The notes: generated by a model from the sequence alone, not told the origin. A stretch of 64,000 bases of DNA from Siphonodentalium dalli (GCA_032622095.1 CP136067.1:137147990-137211989), one strand, 5' to 3'; positions 35,928-46,702 are shown, counted from the stretch's first letter. Program-made: numbers and translations.

Positions 35928-36177
35928 CCCTTTCATGATGGGAGCTTCCTGAAATTTTGCGAAAACCCTGTGCCAATGCATTCTCTGATATAAGAGTCTT
36001 ACATAGGGAGCCTCGCATATATAAGAGATAATTGGCTTAAATTTTTTACCTTGACATTGTAAGCAAGTGCATTCTCTTATATATGCAAGACTCCCTATGG
36101 GAGACTCGCATATATAAGAGAATGAACTGGCACAGGGTCTTTAATGCTGCACCAGCACAGCTCCCATCATGAAAGGG
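35928..36177. mobile_element. TTAA-flanked palindromic MITE (family Q), copy 2
   Basis: CCCTTTCATGATGGGAGCT and the exact inverse, flanked by TTAA (35924-35927, 36178-36181). Two shared hairpin modules lie inside. The right end lies one base from the stop codon of the exon at 36183-36580. Confidence 0.92.
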
Positions 36178-36182
36178 TTAAA

Positions 36183-36580
36183 TCATACAATATGATGAGT
36201 TAACATCTCATCTGTAGAAGTACATGTGCATGTGGCTTCACTCGACTCGACATTCTCATACTCGTGTTTCTCACACTCAGATGGACCTTCAGGGATGACG
36301 TGTAACCGCAGCCTGCGACTTGATTTTGACCCTGAGCTATCTTCTGAATCGAACACATCGTCAACATATTCTTTAAGAATACGTCTCTTTGGTTTGTAGG
36401 CGCGTGACGATCTGAACTGCCTTGCCTTTTTTGGAAGCCGGTGGCCAGTAGGGGGTGATGGATGGTTGATTGGAGATGCGGCTGGCAGGAAGTGATGTGT
36501 GGGTTCATATGAGGATGATTGTGATTGATGTTCCTGTGGACGGATAGTGTGGAGAACAACATAAGCACCATCAGCATCAT
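36183..36580 (-). CDS. Probable terminal exon of an unidentified protein
   Basis: On the minus strand TTACTGTTGTAG gives a good splice acceptor with the exon starting at 36580. The frame beginning DDADGAYVV then stays open for ~132 codons to TGA at 36185-36183. The protein is rich in Ser, His and charged residues: an N-terminal His/Pro/Ser stretch, a basic patch (KPKRRILKEY), an acidic-Ser run (DVFDSEDSSGSKSSRRLRL) and a Glu/Thr/Cys tail. Such low-order composition suits a cytoplasmic or nuclear regulatory tail. I recognise no family. The overlapping frame starting at the ATG exactly at the acceptor is less protein-like. Upstream exons were not found. The Q MITE begins one base past the stop, so the 3' untranslated region would start in a transposon. 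Confidence 0.5.
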
Positions 36581-37775
36581 CTACAACAGTAAGACATAAG
36601 TTAAACATATTTTCTTGGTTTCAAACCGGCATCTACAACAACAGCAACTTCTATGAAGATCTTTTTGAAGATTATTATTCTCCAAAACACAGGCGAAACA
36701 TCTAAGGACAAAGAAATAAATAATTGTGGTTTGGGTTTCCCTACCGACCCTATTTTAAAGTCATTAGCTTCACTCCCGGTGGGTATATATTTCATGTCAG
36801 ACAGAACTGTATCCGATATACCATAAGAAAGGTCATAAAAAACTAGAAATAAAACCCCAAGGTTGCATATTATTGATGCGGTATTCGCCCCGTATTAAAT
36901 TGTTGAAAACTGCGGTCAGAGTAAGAAATCTTCTCAGATACAACCACATTTTCGGCGCGAATCATCGCGTGGAGGTCACGGAATTATATTCGGAAGAAAT
37001 CGGAACCGCCCGAAAAACGACGATCGGCTGGCACGCACGGTTGACAGAACAGCCAAAACAATAGCCGGCATGTCGATAACCGAAAGTAGATTCAACAAAA
37101 CACAAACTAGATAATGTGATTATGTCTTGATTTTTGCATCGATATCTCATGTTTTCTAATTGAAATGTCGAAAATTAATTGGCAACTAACAAAGTGTACA
37201 CACTGTGTATATGTTATATATGGATTGTTTGCAAATTTAGGCGTGAATGGGTATTCACAGCATGCAAAATACGATTGGCACACCTCCGAACCGATCAGCT
37301 GATCCAGGTCGTCATGCTTCTCATCGATTGAAAATAAACAAATCGGGGAATTCCTGCCTTTCTTATCAAATGTCAACACATTTTGTCGAATTTAAGATGA
37401 AGTTATCTGCAATGGCATTATTGACTTCTGTAAATGGAAATCATTAGCAATATTTCAAACGCAGAGAGTGTAATGAACCACCGATCGATCTATAAATTAT
37501 AATAGCTAGCCCAATCGGGCTGAACTAGATCGATTGGTCTTCCTGGCATAGTGGTTGCTGCTGTAAGAGAGGGAACTCTAAATTTCTTAAATATAAAATT
37601 TTTGTTTGTTTTCAGATTTGTACAAGTTTATAATGAATATTACTAGTAAAAAAATATACCATTGTCTTTCATTAGTTTCAAAATAAATGAGAATTTTTTA
37701 TAATTGGTAGAAACAGCTGGTCGAAAGAACAATTTAGAGTACTCCCCTTATCCCAGATTCACTTTATAGTAGCTA
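36581..37775. other. No gene recognised; CpG-rich patch at 36940-37050
   Basis: Most of this is AT-rich. About 110 bp near 37000 are clearly richer in CpG (GGCGCGAATCATCGCG, CGACGATCGGC), which could mark a promoter or first exon. The frames through it are short on both strands and unrecognised. CCTACCGACCCTATTTTAAA near 36745 recurs near 41928. Confidence 0.4.
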
Positions 37776-39850
37776 ATTACACTTAAGCATAAATTATTTA
37801 TGCTTAAGCATAATTAACTTACGATAAGCGTAATACATTTGAATTACGCTTAAGTGTAATTGGGTTCATCAGCTATCTCACCTCTATGGGAGGAAGCCAA
37901 ATTAACATTTAATAAATAATTGAGCTAAAGCCCCCCCCCCCCCCCCCCCCCCAATCAAGGAATCTCTAATTACACTTAAGTGCAATAAGAATATTTCTTA
38001 TCACGCTTAAGTGCAATAAAAAGATTCCTTATTGCGCTTAGAGATTCCTTATTTTGCGCTTAAGTGCAATAAGATATTCCTTATTGTGCTAAGCGCAATT
38101 AGATATTTCCTTATTGAACTTAATCGCAATTATATCTTCACTTATTATATCGCTCAAGCTCTATTATTTATTAAATGTTAATTTGGCTCCCCATATACCT
38201 CATGTATATTGGTATAACCTGATGTAGGTTACTGGCATTAGTAATGCGGTTGCATCCATTTCAGCTTGAGGGGAGTTCAATGAGAGTGTATATGAATTAC
38301 CTTTAAGCGTACTTCATTTACGCTTAAGCGCGGAACTCATTTACACTTAAGCATAATTAATATGAATAATGCTTAAGCAAATACCTAACTCCAACTGATT
38401 TCCTCTGTCTGAATAATTGAGTCCATCTCATAGTATATGGGGGAGTCTAAACCGATGTTTGATTGATGTCTTATTGCCAGAGTAAATTTGAGTTTAGAGG
38501 AAATCGCATGGGAGGCAGCCTTTTCAAATATATTATTTATTAGTGTAAATCAATTGCGCTCAAGCGCAAAAAATATGTGTCTAATAATATATTTGCGCTT
38601 TAGCATAAAATTGCCATAAATGTGATCTATTATATGGGAGACCCTTTTCACATTTATTATTTATTTACGCTTAAGCGCAAATAACCTCTATCATTTGCAA
38701 TTAAGCAAATAGATCATATTTGCGCTTAAGCGCAAATCATTTGCACTTAAGCGCAAATAAAAATCAATATGCATTGATCCCCCCTGAATTAATTTTACAT
38801 GGCACAGGCCTAAACACATCACTAAAGTTGATATAGCCCCACCATATGAGGGAAACAATCCCCCAGAAACCCCAAGATCTGTTTTATGACCATGGAAATG
38901 ATATAGATCTGTGTAGGATATGTCTCTTTTATAAAATATACTATATCTCTGGGATGGCGACACAAATTCTTGGGGACAGGGATGCTGATATTATGAAAAT
39001 AGGGGGTTTTCCCCAACTTCAAGTCAATGAGTACACCATATGAGGGAAGCAAACCCCAGTAACCCCTAATTCCCTATTTATGGCCATGGAAATGGTATAT
39101 ATCTGTGCAGGAGATAATAAAATATACATGAGCTCTGGGAGTGAGGCACCAAATCTTGGGACACCAGGGACAGAGATGCTGATATGCATATGGAAATATG
39201 TTTTTTCTTCAACTTCGAGTCTGTATGGGGCTATTACTATGGGCCCATGCTAATATAATATGAGATGGACTCAATCATTCACATCAGAGGGATGTAATGG
39301 AGTGTTAGGTATTTGCGCTTAAGCGCAAATAAATTGATAGACACATATTTGTGCTTAAGCGCAAATGATTTATGCTTAAGTACAAATATTTGCGCTTAAG
39401 CACAAATAAATAATAAATGTGAAAAGGGCCTCCCATACTATTTCCGCTAAAGCGCATATGATTTGTATTTAAGTATAAATGATTTGCTCTTAAGTGCAAA
39501 TGATTTACACTTAAGCGTAAATGATTTGCGATTAAGCAGAATCAGAATAAATGTGAAAACGGCTTCTCGTATAATCGCTTAAGCATAATTCATTTATGAT
39601 TAAGTGTAATTAATCTATCAATGAAAATAAATGACCAGTGAGCTTAAGCGTAAATCAATTACGCTTAAGCACACTTTAATCAATTACGCTTAAGCACACT
39701 AGTCATAATTCTATTACTCATAGGAGTAATGCTTTATCTACATCATATGGTTAAGCGTAAGTGAAGTACGCTTTATATGTGTGCATTAATACACCTGAGT
39801 GTAATACATTACGCTTAATTGTAATTCACTTACGCTAAAGTGCAATTAGC
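37776..39850. repeat. Field of dispersed GCTTAAGC palindromes
   Basis: At least 30 occurrences of TTGCGCTTAAGCGCAA, ATTACGCTTAAGTGTAAT and one- or two-base variants, irregularly spaced (often 15-40 bp) across 2 kb. The field is broken by a C tract (37930-37952) and a 200-bp tandem duplication. It is not a fixed-period satellite. Confidence 0.85.
38838..39232 (+). repeat. ~200-bp tandem duplication inside the palindrome field
   Basis: ACCATATGAGGGAA, CCATGGAAATG, CTCTGGGA, AATCTTGGG, GATGCTGATAT and CCAACTTC/TCAACTTC occur in the same order in 38838-39035 and 39041-39232. Confidence 0.85.
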
Positions 39851-40160
39851 TAATACATGTGAAAAAGGCTTTCCATTATAGTTATCATCCATCAGAATGA
39901 ATAGTGCTTACTAAAGCTTGACAACAGAATTTGCCATTAAAAACATTTCATGGCCAATGAGCTAACAAATGTTCTGTACTGGCATATTGAATACCAATTA
40001 TTTGTACTATTGTACAGGTATAATGTAATTAAACAGTTTTGAGTTACAAAAGTAAGACAACTCTTTCTGCATGGTACTGTGCTTGCGGCCAGATTGATGT
40101 AAAAATTCGGTCAATGCGCTTACAATTTTCTATAAATAGTAACATTTTGGAATTATTACC
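39851..40160. other. No gene recognised
   Basis: Unique AT-rich DNA. Confidence 0.45.
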
Positions 40161-40166
40161 TCTCGA

Positions 40167-40357
40167 TCACTGTTCGATTATAATCTTTGCCACTAACTCG
40201 GCCAATGTTCTTCCGTTTGTGATTTCACGCAACAATTCCCTTTCTATTCCTTCCCTGTCGAATTGACTAACGATTGCGATGTCAATTTGTTTTTCGCTTT
40301 AATATTCTGATGTGCATGACGCTATTCCAGCGAATGGTCATCCTCCCTAGAAGCCAT
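40167..40357 (-). pseudogene. Possible small coding remnant, frameshifted
   Basis: An ATG in good context (AGAAATGGC) at 40357 starts MASREDDHSLE and then a TAG. Downstream, in another frame, the minus strand is open through IAIVSQFDREGIERELL and EITNGRTLAELVAKIIIEQ to TGA at 40169-40167. The second stretch is amphipathic and protein-like. The two parts are out of frame, so this is either a frameshifted gene, two exon ends, or chance. No family recognised. Confidence 0.25.
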
Positions 40358-41079
40358 TTCTGCGAACGAAACCCGATTCAATCCCAATCGAGTCGGAAGT
40401 GCTCGGGCATTTCCGTGACTGCACAAGACAACGCATCGGTTTGTTTTTTCGTGTTATTATGGTGAGATTAATCGGGACGATTGATGAAATATAAATAGTT
40501 AGCCGAATGGCCGTATAATGTGTACAAACTGACATCAGGATGGGGGGTTTCATGTATCTGAGTTATTTTATTCAATCTTCCCACAGAATGACGCAGGGAA
40601 CTCAATTGTGAGGTTCAATTTACGTTTCACATCACTTTAAACCCCCTACTCTAAAGTTTTATTCATGGTTTTCAAGAAAATGTATTGAATTTTTTCTCAA
40701 AAAAATTCATAAAAAAAAAAAAAAAACACATTTCAGCATCTCAGAATAGGTTGATTTCTTAGTAAAAGTATTGTGTTATATTAAAATTTATACAAAAATA
40801 ATCAAAATTAGTTTTATGTCAATCTTGCAGGGGGGGGGGGGGGGGGGGGGTCAGGAAAAAATTTCCAGACACTAGGCGCTTTTTAATTTTTTCCGCCCTC
40901 TGGGTACCCACCACCCCCTAATTTTTATTTTTTTCCGATTCTGGAATAGGGACCCACCCCCTCCAAACTGCTTCAAATGTCTATTTTACTCAGTTTTCCT
41001 GATCTTATCCGATGAAAGTTCTGTATCATGATTATAGAAGCATTCCTACTTTTTATTTACCAAGAAGACTGTAAAGTTT
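40358..41079. other. No gene; G tract and A tracts
   Basis: An uninterrupted G run occupies about 40831-40850. It is followed by T/C-rich DNA with repeats of ACCCACC. Confidence 0.5.
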
Positions 41080-41540
41080 CAAAACAATTCTCCAATAAAT
41101 GTGGGCTGTAGGGTATGCTGATGGATTGACATTTGAACTCCCAAGATTGCTGCAGGTGGCCATGTTTGTTTTAAAAAAAATTTGGAAAAAAAATGGAGGC
41201 TCCCATCTAGAGGTCACTTCGAAGATCCATATGAAGTTTGGTGATGATTGGATGAGAAATGTAACCTGTAAGGTGTGCTAAAGGATTTGGTCATACAAAG
41301 AGTAAAATCCAAGATGGCCGCTGGCAGCCATTTTGTTTAAATTTATTTTTACAAAATTTGGGAAAAAATGGTAGGCACCATCGAGAGGTCACACTGAAGA
41401 TCGATATGCAGTTTGGTGATGATCGGATGAGGGATAAGCTCTGCAGGGTGTATTAAGGATTTAGTGATGGAAAGAGTAAAATCCAAGATGGCTGCCAGTG
41501 GCCATATTTTTCTTAAAAAATCATTCAAATTTGACAGCTC
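41080..41540 (+). repeat. ~190-bp tandem repeat, about 2.5 copies, with AAGATGGCCGC boxes
   Basis: Units contain TCCAAGATGGCCGC, CCATTTTG, AAATTTGG, GAGGTCAC, GAAGATC, TTTGGTGATGAT and GGATTTGGT/GGATTTAGT in the same order near 41090-41290, 41305-41475 and 41485-41540. The box echoes those in element A. Confidence 0.75.
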
Positions 41541-42779
41541 CCATCTAGAGGTGATCCTAGACCCATATACCGAATATCATTAAAATCGGTCAAAGTTTGT
41601 TTTTACACCTTTGTTTTATTTTATTATGGTTTTTTTAATAGACTATTTTTATTTGAAGAGTTCAGTGAAGAGTATACATTTATTTGAAGAATCTATTATT
41701 GTGTTATGTTTTCATTTATATCAGGTTGAATAAATGATTCTTAATAGAACTATTTAAATCTGAGCCTTTCCATGTCAATGTGCATTGATAGATCCTTGAT
41801 GAAAACATTTAGCAAGCTGACCTTTTTATTACCCCTTGGTGTCATCCCTCATTATTAACTGATGGTAAACTCAAACCCCCCTACCAAGTGTTAAGGCCTA
41901 AAAAAAAAGACGTTTGTTTCCGCTAACCCGACCGACCCTATTTTAAACCCCCGACCCTAAACTTTTTATTGCCATTGCAACAACAAAATTGGACCAAAAA
42001 AAAAAATTCCTTTTTTTTTTTCAATTTAGGTCCCAATTCATATCATAACAAGATGCAAAACATTTATATATTGACATAAGAAATTTAAGTTTACAAAAAG
42101 ATTTAAGTTTAACAGTTGGAATCATACTGTAAAGTATGTTTGACTTTATCTAGCTTTCATCTGTGAAAACTTCAAATAGTTTCAGTTCAGGTTTGTTATC
42201 ATTTATCCTTCAGACTTCAGTATTTCAATCAAATACAGTACAAGAACATTAACAATTTGATCGAATCAACCTGGTTATCAGGTGGGATCTCATAATACCA
42301 AATGAAAAAAAAATTAACATAGAGATTAGTACTATAAATAGTAATTACTAACTTAATAGACATTGTTTCTGTACTACATGTAGTATATTATGTATGTCTC
42401 ACTTGAATTTTATAAAATAGCCTATTATATGAATTAGAGTTATAATGGTACTGGTAAGTCTCATTTCAAGCAGGATAAGCATAATGGCCAATCCATTGAA
42501 CCAAAAGATATCTGACAATAACTTATAAGCATTTCCAATCCATACATATGGGAAATATTAGGATTATCAAAGACTATATTAGTATATAGACTAGTATATA
42601 TGTAAATATTAAAGCATATGTATGATTGAATTGGAGTTTCTAGTTCCTCTGTCATCTGGGTTAACCTGATTGAGGCTAAGAAGTGCATAGTTTGGGTTAT
42701 TGACAAGTATTATGTTGATAAATAACAGGTTTTGAACAATTTTATACTGTAGTTGACTGTGGTTAGCATTATTTTTGGG
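41541..42779. other. No gene recognised
   Basis: AT-rich DNA without supported features. Confidence 0.5.
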
Positions 42780-42871
42780 CAATTAATCTATTCTGATAAC
42801 TGAAGCGGCATTTAAAAAAACTGTTGTTGGAATCTGATGATATGGGGACGTTCGAATCAGATTGAGTACCT
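42780..42871 (-). mobile_element. Fragment of a family-N MITE
   Basis: Ends GAATCAGATTGAGTACCT followed by TTAA (42872-42875), the N right end. TGTTGTTGGAATCTGATG lies just inside. The left end is absent. Confidence 0.7.
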
Positions 42872-43486
42872 TTAAAATTATTTTGTCTGCTCGAAATGTG
42901 AAATAGTCTCATTCTATATCATTACACCAAGCCACCATTCATGCAAGTTAAAATTTTAATATTTTCTAATCTAAAGATAATAGAGATAAGCATATTGTAC
43001 CAACAATATGATATGTATTGGACAGGGGGGTGTTGATGCAGCCCTAAACAGACCCAACTACTCAAAGTACTAGTACAAGTTGTAGTAGATCATGCCATGA
43101 ATGTCTACTCTGGCTATGCAAATCATAGGACTTCAATGTTTATCACGAAATCGGCTCACAAATGTCAGCTAAATTATAAGCTGGTAACATGGAAATAACA
43201 ATAATTTAACAGAAGTGGTTAATTCTGGAGAGACCACTAGCATTCTCACAATAGTAAACATCTGATAAATATATTACATTTATACAGGCAAACCGAAAAC
43301 AATTTGTAAGTTAATATCTACATGCATCTTCCAATCCTCCAGAGCAATATAGAATAAGGTGGCGTGGGGCGACTTAATTCAATCGACAACAATGACGAAT
43401 ATCTCAAATTTAAAAGTGTCAGATGTACCTGCCTATTCTTCTGACCTTATTAAAATACAAAGACAACATGGTAATTATAATGAAAA
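42872..43486. other. No gene recognised
   Basis: Unique DNA. A short match to the O MITE arm (AACATGGTAATTATAATGAA) lies at about 43466-43486, just before the pearl-like element. Confidence 0.45.
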
Positions 43487-44352
43487 CAAGAGATGGACTG
43501 TCGTCCGGTACATACCCCCTAGTGGCATACCGCCTAGTGTGGGCATATCTATAACTTATGACTGCTATACTCAGACAGATGGACCCAAAAATCAGCATTT
43601 TCATATAAACGAAGATGAATAACTATAGCACAAAAAAACAAAACAAAACAGTTGAATGTGCCATTACATGTCCTCATAGTGGTGAACATCCATACAAAAT
43701 TTCATTGAGATCCAAGCATTACTGTTCAAGTTATGACCTGAACAGACATTGGATGGACCAAACAGCCAACATGTCCAGATAAACAAACTTGAATAACTCT
43801 AGAATGGAAAAGCCAAACAGAACAACGGAACCCTCTATCGAATGTCCTCATAGTAGTGAATATCCATACCAAATTTCATTGAGATCCGAGCACTACTGTT
43901 CATGTTATGACATGAACAGACACCAGACGGACCAAAAATCCAACATTTCCAGATAAACAAAGATGAATAACTCTAGAATGGAAAATCCAAACAAAACGAT
44001 GGAAACCTCTATTTAATGTCCTCATAGTTGTGAACATCCATACCAAATTTCATTGAGATCCCAGAACAACTGTTGAAGTTACGACATGAACAGACACCAG
44101 ATGGACCAAAAATTCAACATTTCCAGATGAACAAAGATGAATAACTCTAGAATGGAAAATCCGAACAAAACGATGGAACCCTCTATTTAATGTCCTCATA
44201 GTAGTGAACATCCATACCTAATTTCATTGAGATCCGAGCACTATTGTTCAAGTTATGACATGAACAGACATCGGACGGACGTACGGACGTACGGACGGAC
44301 GGACGGACAGGTGCAAAACAGTATACCCCCCCTTTTTTTTTTTAAAGGGGGT
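43487..44352 (+). mobile_element. Pearl/Helentron-like element 2
   Basis: Four ~174-bp units starting near 43619, 43792, 43965 and 44140 share AATAACTCTAGAATGGAAAA, AATGTCCTCATAGTAGTGAA, CCAAATTTCATTGAGATCC and TTATGACATGAACAGAC. An (ACGG)n-type run (about 44270-44310) and a terminal hairpin TATACCCCCC / GGGGGTATA follow. The exact left end is uncertain. Confidence 0.85.
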
Positions 44353-44543
44353 ATAATGAGTTTATTACTTGAGTCATAAACTCATTTTCATTATAATAAC
44401 CATGTTCTTTACATCGTTCATAGAGCAAATGAGTGTATTTTGCATGAATCCATGACTCAAATTCATTCATTTGTTGCATATATTCTGTTCAGTATAATTG
44501 GAGATGGTCCCATAAATGGCCGGATTTAGTGTACAGTACACCA
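44353..44543. mobile_element. Right arm of a family-O MITE (uninterrupted)
   Basis: Matches the right arm and TIR of the O element at 27237-27982, reading continuously through GTTGCATATATTCTG and ending GATTTAGTGTACAGTAC. It provides the empty-site state for the H insertion there. Confidence 0.8.
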
Positions 44544-44548
44544 ATAAA

Positions 44549-44917
44549 GTGATGTGAAGCACTCTGGTAGGGTGATCAAATAGAAATTGAAAATAATCTT
44601 GCTCAAAGTAGTTGTTTTATACGAATATTAATCCAAATTGACAACACACAGTCATTCTTATTTTTGAATTAAATGCAATGTCTCTTGATAGCGAAATCAT
44701 TTGTGTTAGTTTATCGGCGATAGTTGCGTCCCGAATCAAGATGTAAATATTTACAATTGATGGTAGTCCAGACGATGTTTTCTATGGAGTGGTATGGTTG
44801 ACTTCTTAGAAATTTTCGGTGATATTATTAGTAGAATGTTACATTTCCCCATGTTGGCTTAGTGCCTAAGTACTAACTTATCAATTTCACCCACCCGAAC
44901 AAGTCCATAATATGTCT
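44549..44917 (+). repeat. Dispersed repeat M, copy 2
   Basis: Aligns with 34833-35197 from AAGTGATGTGAAGCACTC to CCATAATATGTCT, followed by TTAA (44918-44921). The TNFR-like reading frame ends inside it. Confidence 0.8.
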
Positions 44918-45426
44918 TTAAGGTTGTGGGTATTTGTGGCAACATCAATATCATACAAACCTTCCTCAGTTCTGGATTTCCTAAGGATTCTAGGGAAGGA
45001 GATCTTCTTGCAGGTGAAGAGGATAATGAGTGAAGCCGTTAACACAAGAACGCACAGAAGTCCAATAAGTGAGAATGCGAGATTTCGCCAATAATGACTG
45101 TCGCTCTGTATCTCAACCTTCGTGTCCAGTGTACTTCTTTCACTGCTGTCTGAAGTTGTATTATATGAGACAGAAAAATTATGTTCTGGCACGTCGGAGT
45201 CACCAGTGGCAATATGTGATGGCAGAAAGTTTTTCATGGCAAAGCATGTTGTGTCTTTTACGCCATCGCAGATGTTTAAGACTAGTTTTCCTTCAGGGCA
45301 TGTTGAGCATGGGACGCATTTTTGGCTGGTTTGGTTGAAGTAAGTTTTACTGTAGGCGCATCTAAATTTGCCGCCGACTACTATATGTATTAGTAAGCCT
45401 TGCACCAAGGCTACTATGAAATGCAT
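44887..45426 (-). CDS. TNF-receptor-like type I membrane protein, single cysteine-rich domain
   Basis: The 179-residue frame starts at the first ATG after an in-frame TGA. Residues 1-19 are a signal-peptide-like hydrophobic stretch. Cysteines at 23, 37, 40, 43, 53 and 61 have the spacing of one TNFR cysteine-rich module (C-x13-C-x2-C-x2-C-x9-C-x7-C, with VPCSTCPEG). A Ser/Thr-rich stalk with N-glycosylation motifs follows, then a membrane helix at about 116-139 and a short basic cytoplasmic tail (KKISFPRILRKSR) without a death domain. Such receptors bind TNF-family ligands at the surface; ligand and signalling here are unknown. The last ten residues (from KDILW) are encoded by repeat M beyond a TTAA junction at 44918-44921, so the native C-terminus is probably replaced. 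A splice acceptor (TTTTTCAG) at 45470 suggests an untranslated upstream exon. Confidence 0.72.
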   Translation of the reverse strand: MHFIVALVQGLLIHIVVGGKFRCAYSKTYFNQTSQKCVPCSTCPEGKLVLNICDGVKDTTCFAMKNFLPSHIATGDSDVPEHNFSVSYNTTSDSSERSTLDTKVEIQSDSHYWRNLAFSLIGLLCVLVLTASLIILFTCKKISFPRILRKSRTEEGLYDIDVATNTHNLKDILWTCSGG

Positions 45427-45471
45427 GATACTCGTTCAGCTTGTGTCACATGGTCAGGTTGCACCAAACCT
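45427..45471 (-). promoter_or_regulatory. Candidate splice acceptor and 5' leader of the TNFR-like gene
   Basis: On the minus strand TGTTTTTGTCTTTTTCAG is followed by 43 nt of leader to the ATG. The polypyrimidine tract and AG are a strong acceptor; the upstream exon was not identified. Confidence 0.5.
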
Positions 45472-45521
45472 GAAAAAGACAAAAACATGAGTTAAGTTAT
45501 CTAATTCTGCTGCTGACTACT

Positions 45522-45911
45522 TACTCTTGAGTGCCTAATAAACATACATGTACGATTATTAAAATCAAGGTAAAATTCCCACCTGTACGATCGTTATTTG
45601 GTCCTGTACGTTTATTAAATTAACCAAAAGAAATAATTCACCAATCTTAAATTGTGTTATTCATAGATATATAAACTCTGATTGTTGACAGTGATCAGCA
45701 CACTGTAGTTTCACAGACCTGGCTATCCATCGAAACTATTTCTGTCCCATGGGATCAGTAAACCAGTCAGATGGTGCGTTTTGTTGGGATGTATGGAACT
45801 AATATTTCCAGTCTGTACGTTTATTCCGCCTTGTACTATTATTCAGTTACGCGACATTTTTCAACCTGTACTATTATTCCACCCTGTACTTTTATTAGGT
45901 ACTCAAGAGTA
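45522..45911. mobile_element. MITE family T with inverted ACTCTTGAG ends
   Basis: TTACTCTTGAGTGCCTAATA and TATTAGGTACTCAAGAGTA are inverse ends. The interior has short repeats CCTGTACNNTTATT in both orientations. A shorter relative is at 46697-46790. Confidence 0.7.
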
Positions 45912-46234
45912 ATGGTATACATGTAGGTATTAGCTATTAGTGGGCCTTGCACCAACTCTACTCTCAGGTGCCTATTACTGGCCACAGTGAAAGCACATAC
46001 ATGTATATAAAGAGCGTTCATCTGGTCTGCATATATTGAACCTAAATATTCACATTTATTTGATTCTGAAATAGGCCCATGCAGTGAGCTTAGAATACAT
46101 TGTTAACTTTGACAATATTATTATTTTTGGAGAAAATTTCCGATGATCCTGCATGATCACTATTGTTTTGCAAAGAGACATAATGAAATTGCCATCAATA
46201 TGATTAATTTTAGGCTTTTTTAACCAAAAACTCA
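45912..46234. other. No gene recognised
   Basis: Unique DNA. CACAGTGAAAGCACATA and the following ~120 bp (about 45975-46095) recur near 47940-48050. Confidence 0.5.
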
Positions 46235-46242
46235 CCCATCAC

Positions 46243-46496
46243 CAAGCCTTGAAATAGGGTGTTTGTCATTTGCAGAATGAGGGCCCCAGACAGTGAATTT
46301 TGTGATGCTACCCCGCATAGCAGGCTAGCATCACCAAATTCACCCTCTGGGAACCTCATTCTGCTGAGGTGTAAGCAGAATGAGGTCCCCAGAGGGTGAA
46401 TTTGGTGATGCTACCCCGCATAGCGGGGTAGCATCGCTAAATTCACACTCTGGGGACCTCATTCTGCAAATGACAGGCACACTATTTCAAGGATTG
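46243..46496. mobile_element. hAT-type MITE (family G), third double copy
   Basis: CAAGCCTTGAAATAGGGTG to TTTCAAGGATTG with the same two-hairpin layout and joint CTGCTGAGGTGTAAGCAG. CCCATCAC flanks it exactly (46235-46242, 46497-46504). Confidence 0.93.
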
Positions 46497-46554
46497 CCCA
46501 TCACTATTATTAGGCACAATCCTTGAAATAGTGATGGTATACATGTACCACACA

Positions 46555-46702
46555 ATAGGCTAGCATCACCAAATTCACCCTCTGGGAACCTCATTCTGCT
46601 TAGGCTTCAACTGCTATAGCCTATTGGAGTCCAGGATCAGCTAAAAGTTCCCGAGTTGAAGTTGGTGATGTTCACCCATCAAGTCAGCTATTTCAAGGCT
46701 TG
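46555..46702. mobile_element. Decayed extended family-G copy
   Basis: GCTAGCATCACCAAATTCAC to CATTCTGCTTAGG is one G arm. It continues into AGTTGAAGTTGGTGATGTTC, a segment also found inverted near 34240, and ends TTTCAAGGCTTG. Confidence 0.75.

Noticed and set aside
36200..36580. 126-codon frame starting at ATG exactly at the splice acceptor.
   Set aside because: It overlaps the better acidic/basic frame and has an irregular His/Pro/Asn composition; only one can be real and the other is more protein-like.
43359..43622. 87-codon frame before pearl-like element 2.
   Set aside because: Its second half reads into the first pearl-type repeat unit and it has no recognised domain.
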